Below are positions 6,659-9,278 of a stretch of 9,278 bases of DNA, piece after piece. The stretch is from Gorillibacterium sp. (GTDB lineage Bacteria; Bacillota; Bacilli; Paenibacillales; NBRC-103111). The stretch's first letter is position 1, and the number at the start of each line of letters is the position of its first letter. A program made the position numbers and the translations under genes. The notes under the pieces are model-generated. The model saw only the letters and a program-made list of their open reading frames with translations. It had not been told where the DNA came from and made no database searches. The stretch lies in NCBI GenBank assembly GCA_014380705.1, contig JACMJI010000048.1, positions 1-9,278 on the forward strand, in the 5' to 3' direction.

Positions 6659-6931
6659 ATGAATAAAACTGATTTGATTGGCAACATTGCAGAAAAGAGC
6701 GGAATGTCCAAAAAAGATGTCGAGTCCGTACTAAACGGCTTTTTCGGTGAAGTCACCAACGCTTTGTCTCAAGGAGATAAAGTACAATTGATCGGCTTTG
6801 GAACGTTTGAAACCCGCAAACGCAATGGCCGCACCGGTCGCAACCCACAAACGGGAGAAGCGATTACGATTGCCGAGTCCGTTGTACCTGCTTTTAAGGC
6901 AGGCAACAAGCTTAAAGAAGCTGTAAAATAA
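6659..6931 (+). CDS. hup: HU family nucleoid DNA-binding protein
   Basis: HU is the abundant dimeric histone-like protein that bends and compacts bacterial DNA. The 90 residues are the standard length. Residues 1-45 form the helical dimerisation body (MNKTDLIGNIAEKSGMSKKDVE). Residues 46-90 form the saddle and the minor-groove arm, with the signature GFGTFETRKRNGRTGRNPQTGE and the conserved proline of RNP. The Shine-Dalgarno AGGAGG (6643-6648) is strong, 10 nt before the ATG. The stop codon overlaps the next start by one base (TAATG), so translation of rqcP is probably coupled to that of HU. In B. subtilis the HU gene (hbs) is elsewhere, so its place between mazG and rqcP points to Paenibacillus-like gene order (from general knowledge). 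The protein itself is HU rather than the IHF type, judging by its length and arm. Confidence 0.96.
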   Translation: MNKTDLIGNIAEKSGMSKKDVESVLNGFFGEVTNALSQGDKVQLIGFGTFETRKRNGRTGRNPQTGEAITIAESVVPAFKAGNKLKEAVK

Positions 6932-7194
6932 TGCGTATTGATAAGTTCCTGAAAGTATCCCGTCTGATTAAGCGGCGTTCTGTCGCTAAGGACGTGTCCG
7001 ATCAGGGCAGAGTTTGGATCAACGGGAAAGAGGCCAAGCCTGCAAGTACGGTAAAGCCTGGAGACGAATTAACCATCCAATTTGGACAAAAGAACGTTAC
7101 AGTACGGGTGGATCGCATTGCTGAAACCGTCCGTAAGGACGAAGCGGGCGAAATGTATACGCTGCTTCGCGAGGAAGCTCGCCTGCGTGACTAA
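6931..7194 (+). CDS. rqcP: RqcP (YabO), S4-domain ribosome quality control factor
   Basis: RqcP binds the 50S subunit carrying a stalled peptidyl-tRNA and works with RqcH to add C-terminal alanine tails that mark the nascent chain for degradation. The 87 residues are nearly all S4-type RNA-binding fold: MRIDKFLKVSRLIKRRSVAKDV at the N-terminus, then GRVWINGKEAKPASTVKPGDEL at 26-47. Arg2 and the Arg15-Arg16 pair are present; arginines at positions 2 and 16 are described as important in B. subtilis RqcP (from memory). The related Hsp15 family has the same fold but is usually longer. The start overlaps the hup stop by one base and has no strong Shine-Dalgarno of its own, suggesting coupling. A strong terminator follows 17 bp after the stop. 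The position immediately before yabP matches B. subtilis yabO. Confidence 0.93.
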   Translation: MRIDKFLKVSRLIKRRSVAKDVSDQGRVWINGKEAKPASTVKPGDELTIQFGQKNVTVRVDRIAETVRKDEAGEMYTLLREEARLRD

Positions 7195-7210
7195 TAGAAG
7201 TCCCCAATGG

Positions 7211-7242
7211 AAAGAGGCTAACGCTAAAGTTAGCCTCTTTTT
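7211..7242 (+). terminator. Strong intrinsic terminator after rqcP
   Basis: AAAGAGGCTAAC (7211-7222) and GTTAGCCTCTTT (7229-7240) form a perfect 12-bp stem with a 6-nt loop, and the T run continues to 7242. It ends the flippase-mazG-hup-rqcP unit and separates it from the sporulation genes yabP and yabQ. Confidence 0.93.
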
Positions 7243-7296
7243 AGGTTCTAAAACAGGACATCCCTCCATAGGGTAAAGGTAAAGGGGGGGCATAGG

Positions 7297-7578
7297 ATGG
7301 TGGAACAGGGAAAGGTAAAACGTCAGGAAGTACGGATGCTGAACCGCAAAGCATTGGAAATATCCGGTGTGTTAAATGTAGAGAGCTTTGATAGCGAGGA
7401 GTTTCTGCTAGAAACCGAATGTGGGTTTCTCACCGTTAAGGGGGAGAATCTGCATATCAAAAGCTTGAATTTGGAGCAAGGTATCGTGGCAATCGAAGGT
7501 TATGTTAATGCAATGGCCTACGTAGAAGAGGGAACCCAGGGAAAACCCAAAAGCCTTCTTGGGAAGCTATTTAAATGA
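7297..7578 (+). CDS. yabP: Sporulation protein YabP
   Basis: A 93-residue protein of the YabP/YqfC family, made in the mother cell during sporulation. In B. subtilis yabP is cotranscribed with yabQ, and the family is linked to cortex and coat assembly, but its biochemical role is unknown. The family pattern is clear: RMLNRKALEISGVLNVESFDSEEFLLETECGFLTVKGENLHI followed by a short beta-rich end. There is no signal peptide or membrane span, and the last residues (KSLLGKLFK) are basic. The ATG at 7297 follows a purine tract AAAGGGGGGG (7281-7290); a GTG one codon later is possible but less likely. I found no good sigma-E promoter between the terminator at 7242 and the start, so the regulation expected from the family is not visible. 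The stop overlaps yabQ as ATGA. Confidence 0.93.
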   Translation: MVEQGKVKRQEVRMLNRKALEISGVLNVESFDSEEFLLETECGFLTVKGENLHIKSLNLEQGIVAIEGYVNAMAYVEEGTQGKPKSLLGKLFK

Positions 7579-8183
7579 CCCTCTCCGTTCAATATCTTAC
7601 AATGGGCATGATGATGGCGAGCGGGATAGCCATGGGCGTTATCTTTGACGTTTACCGCGTGCTGACTGGGCAGCTGCGGCTGGTCCGCCGGCTGGTTCCC
7701 TTGCTGGATCTGGTCTATTGGGCAGGCGTAACAATATTTGTTTTTCGAATGCTTAAACTGGGTAATGAAGGACAGCTTCGTTTTTTTGTCTTTATTGGCT
7801 TGGCTTTGGGCACTTATTTATATTATTGGTTATTTAGTGGAGCGACTCGTTCCGTGTTTGAGAAAATGATCAAAGCAGTAAAGTGGCTAGCTCGGATGAT
7901 TTACAAATTCTTGATCCTTTGTGTCGTAGGTCCTGCTATTTGGTTGTACAAGCTTGCCTTTATACTGCTTTGTTATGCGGCTTCAGTCGCTATTTTCTTG
8001 TTAAAAATTGTGTTACAATTATTTTACCCTGTTCGAATTCTGCTTGTGTTTGTTTGGAAACAAACAGGAGGCCGGATTAGCTGGGCCATATGGACCACCC
8101 GCGTGAAGCAGATTAGATTCTTCAAGCTTATCGTACAGATCAAGGTAAAGCTGGTACAATGGCTACATCACTTCCGCAAGTAA
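7575..8183 (+). CDS. yabQ: Spore cortex biosynthesis membrane protein YabQ
   Basis: YabQ is a mother-cell protein located in the outer forespore membrane and needed for cortex formation in B. subtilis; its molecular activity is not known. The 202 residues begin with the family-typical MTLSVQYLTMGMMMASGIAMGVIFDVYRVLTG. Hydrophobic segments lie near 5-25, 41-60 and 68-88, followed by a long, almost continuous hydrophobic stretch from about 106 to 161 (probably two spans). The C-terminal 40 residues are basic (RVKQIRFFKLIVQIKVKLVQ) and may lie along the membrane surface. The ATG overlaps the yabP stop by 4 bp and lacks a strong Shine-Dalgarno, so it is probably translated by coupling. divIC follows 40 bp downstream without a terminator. 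Confidence 0.92.
   Translation: MTLSVQYLTMGMMMASGIAMGVIFDVYRVLTGQLRLVRRLVPLLDLVYWAGVTIFVFRMLKLGNEGQLRFFVFIGLALGTYLYYWLFSGATRSVFEKMIKAVKWLARMIYKFLILCVVGPAIWLYKLAFILLCYAASVAIFLLKIVLQLFYPVRILLVFVWKQTGGRISWAIWTTRVKQIRFFKLIVQIKVKLVQWLHHFRK
8152..8160 (+). promoter_or_regulatory. Possible extended -10 promoter for divIC inside the end of yabQ
   Basis: TGGTACAAT (8152-8160) is an extended -10 element (TGn followed by TACAAT). The -35 position at 17 bp, CGTACA, matches poorly. A vegetative promoter here would let the essential gene divIC be expressed apart from the sporulation genes yabP and yabQ, which it must be in growing cells. Confidence 0.35.
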
Positions 8184-8223
8184 TATTTGGTAAATTCTGA
8201 ACTTAAAGCAGGAGGTCAGTCGC

Positions 8224-8547
8224 ATGCCACAAGCTTCTAAACGGCAGCCCAAACGTTCATGTAAAGCTTCCGTTCGTAGGATGCGGCTCGCGTTCGTTGT
8301 CATGATCGCACTTACGATACCGATACTTATTACAGCTTGGAACCAAAATGGACAGTTGCGCAATAATACGGCTCAACTCGAGGAGCTTAAGAGCAAGCTT
8401 GCCAATAGAACAGAGTTGAACAATATTATGTTGCTTGAGCTTAAACGAATGAACGATCCCGAATATAAGCAAGAAATTATTCGTAGTGAACTCAATTATG
8501 CAAAGAAAGGCGAGACTGTATTTGAACCAGCTGATCCTGATAAGTAA
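8224..8547 (+). CDS. divIC: Cell division protein DivIC (FtsB family)
   Basis: DivIC is a small bitopic divisome protein that forms a complex with FtsL and DivIB at the septum and supports the septal synthase FtsW/PBP2B. The 107 residues show the usual plan: a basic cytoplasmic tail (1-20, KRQPKRSCKASVRR), one membrane span (about 21-39), an extracellular coiled coil (about 41-76, LRNNTAQLEELKSKLANRTELN), and the conserved end DPEYKQEIIRSELNYAKKGETVF (78-100). AGGAGG (8210-8215) lies 8 nt before the ATG, so the start is well supported. Its length is slightly below that of the B. subtilis protein (about 125), mainly through a short N-terminus. The identification rests on the motif at 78-100, the topology and the gene order between yabQ and yabR. 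Confidence 0.94.
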   Translation: MPQASKRQPKRSCKASVRRMRLAFVVMIALTIPILITAWNQNGQLRNNTAQLEELKSKLANRTELNNIMLLELKRMNDPEYKQEIIRSELNYAKKGETVFEPADPDK

Positions 8548-8559
8548 GGGCTGGTATTC

Positions 8560-8588
8560 TTGCTTTCCCGTCTTCCTTCGGGTATAAT
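8560..8588 (+). promoter_or_regulatory. Probable sigma-A promoter of yabR
   Basis: TTGCTT (8560-8565), a 17-bp spacer and a perfect TATAAT (8583-8588) lie just after the divIC stop. Transcription would start near 8595 and give a leader of about 45 nt, so yabR can be expressed separately from divIC. Confidence 0.72.
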
Positions 8589-8639
8589 TTGCGTAGTTCT
8601 AGTTTTTTCTACCCATTATGAGGAGGAACGTATTACTTT

Positions 8640-9167
8640 ATGGCCATTGAAGTAGGCGTCAAATTGCAAGGTAAGGTTACAGGCATTACTCACTTCGGAG
8701 CTTTTGTAGAGCTGCCTGAAGGAGGAACGGGTCTTGTACACATTTCTGAGATCGCTGATAATTACGTCAAGGACGTAAATGATCATCTGAAGCTGAGCGA
8801 TGTCGTTACAGTGAAAGTGATCAATGTGGATAAAGACGGGAAAATTGGTCTTTCCATCAAGCAAGCTGTCGACAAGCCGATAACAGAACAACGTCCTCCA
8901 CGCGCTAGTGGAACCGGAGGAAACTTCGAGAGACGTGAAGGCGGCGGAAGTAGTGGTGGCTTTAATCGCGACCGTGGTGGAAGTGGCGGCGGTGGTGGTG
9001 GCGGAAGACCCTTTAACAAAGCGGGTCACGGCAACAAGCCAGTCTTTGGAAAACCTACCTTCGAAGACAGAGTGAGTAAATTCCTCAAAGACAGTGAAGA
9101 GCGTATTTCTTCCCTCAAGAAGAACACAGAGGGTAAACGAGGCGGAAGAGGCGCGCGTCGGGACTGA
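8640..9167 (+). CDS. yabR: YabR, S1-domain RNA-binding protein with glycine-rich linker
   Basis: A 175-residue protein with one S1 RNA-binding domain at 1-75 (VGVKLQGKVTGITHFGAFVELPEGGTGLVHISEIAD, then KIGLSIKQ), the OB fold seen in ribosomal protein S1 and PNPase. B. subtilis YabR is about 128 residues; the extra length here is a disordered Gly/Arg/Ser-rich linker at about 84-135, including a run of seven glycines (116-122) and RGG/RDRGG motifs that often add RNA affinity. The C-terminal part 139-175 (PTFEDRVSKFLKDSEERISSLKK, then a basic GKRGGRGARRD end) is a short helix and a basic tail, also found at the end of the family. AGGAGG (8621-8626) is strong but 13 nt from the ATG, longer than usual. 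No better in-frame start is evident, and an ATG at 8618 is out of frame. The cellular role is not established; general RNA or ribosome binding is inferred. Confidence 0.92.
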   Translation: MAIEVGVKLQGKVTGITHFGAFVELPEGGTGLVHISEIADNYVKDVNDHLKLSDVVTVKVINVDKDGKIGLSIKQAVDKPITEQRPPRASGTGGNFERREGGGSSGGFNRDRGGSGGGGGGGRPFNKAGHGNKPVFGKPTFEDRVSKFLKDSEERISSLKKNTEGKRGGRGARRD

Positions 9168-9183
9168 TCTTATCCAATAATAG

Positions 9184-9216
9184 ACCGCGGTTGGCTAACG
9201 CCAGACTGCGGTTTTT
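9184..9216 (+). terminator. Intrinsic terminator after yabR
   Basis: ACCGCGGTTGGC (9184-9195) pairs with GCCAGACTGCGGT (9200-9212) with one bulged A and the tetraloop TAAC, giving about 12 bp. A run of T follows to 9216. Confidence 0.88.
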
Positions 9217-9222
9217 CTCTAT

Positions 9223-9278
9223 GGCCGTGTAACTCAGCTCGCTAGAGCTTAAGGTTCACCTCTAAGGTCGGGGTTCGA
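9223..9278 (+). tRNA. tRNA-like sequence, probably tRNA-Met, cut by the window end and aberrant
   Basis: In B. subtilis yabR is followed by tRNA-Met and tRNA-Glu before spoIIE, and this sequence sits in the same place. It starts GGCCGTG (acceptor), TA, ACTC/GAGC (D stem, with an A-C mismatch at its first pair), then AAGGTTCA around the anticodon, and ends AGGTCGGGGTTCGA, which looks like the variable loop and the 5' half of the T arm. Compared with the usual bacillar tRNA-Met (recalled from memory), about three bases are missing and the anticodon stem does not pair: 27-31 TAAGG has no matching CCTTA. The strict anticodon position reads CAC, not CAT. It is either a degenerate tRNA gene or a low-quality contig end. 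The 3' half is outside the window. Confidence 0.55.

Noticed and set aside
7243..7296. A sigma-E promoter before yabP
   Set aside because: CATAGGGT at 7267 only half matches the -10 consensus and no -35 match lies at the right distance, so I did not list it even though family knowledge predicts one.
8783..9019. A proline-rich open frame opposite yabR
   Set aside because: The proline run is only the reverse reading of the glycine codons in yabR, with no start signal.
1..9278. A novel defence, mobile or secondary-metabolite system
   Set aside because: Every substantial open frame belongs to a known housekeeping or sporulation family in conserved order. No transposase, integrase, CRISPR repeats, toxin-antitoxin pair or biosynthetic gene was seen.

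Overview
The window looks like a conserved chromosomal locus of an endospore-forming member of the Bacillota, most likely Paenibacillus or a close relative (inferred from gene order and protein identity; no database search was run). The order mfd, spoVT, yabM-like flippase, yabN/mazG, yabO/rqcP, yabP, yabQ, divIC, yabR matches the well-known Bacillus subtilis segment leading to spoIIE. There are two additions compared with B. subtilis: a PrsA-type lipoprotein foldase gene directly after mfd, and an HU (hup) gene between mazG and rqcP. Every substantial gene lies on the + strand.

Layout: (1) 1-1065 is the 3' part of mfd, whose 5' end lies outside the window. It overlaps by 14 bp the prsA-like gene (1052-2146), which is followed by a modest terminator. 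(2) 2147-2568 is a 422-bp non-coding stretch with a near-perfect 14-bp direct repeat, two abutting inverted repeats and a good sigma-G-type promoter in front of spoVT (2569-3111). spoVT ends at a strong terminator, with a second small one behind it. (3) A sigma-A-type promoter (TTGGTC-17-TATAAT) leads into the flippase gene (3346-5079), which overlaps mazG by ATGA. hup follows after an 80-bp gap and overlaps rqcP by one base. A 12-bp perfect stem terminator closes this unit at 7211-7242. (4) yabP and yabQ (ATGA overlap) and divIC form a further unit. (5) yabR has its own promoter (TTGCTT-17-TATAAT) and terminator. (6) The window ends inside a tRNA-like sequence, probably the tRNA-Met gene expected before spoIIE, but its anticodon arm does not fold properly.

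Functionally the locus mixes housekeeping with sporulation. Housekeeping roles are transcription-coupled repair, secretory protein folding, nucleotide-pool sanitation, nucleoid architecture, ribosome-associated quality control and the divisome. Sporulation roles are forespore gene control by SpoVT and cortex formation by YabP and YabQ, possibly with the flippase. I found no mobile element, CRISPR array, toxin system or defence island, and no gene set that looks like an undescribed system. The best loose ends are the structured region upstream of spoVT, the aberrant tRNA-like end, a hairpin inside the flippase gene, the hup-rqcP coupling and the glycine-rich insertion in YabR.
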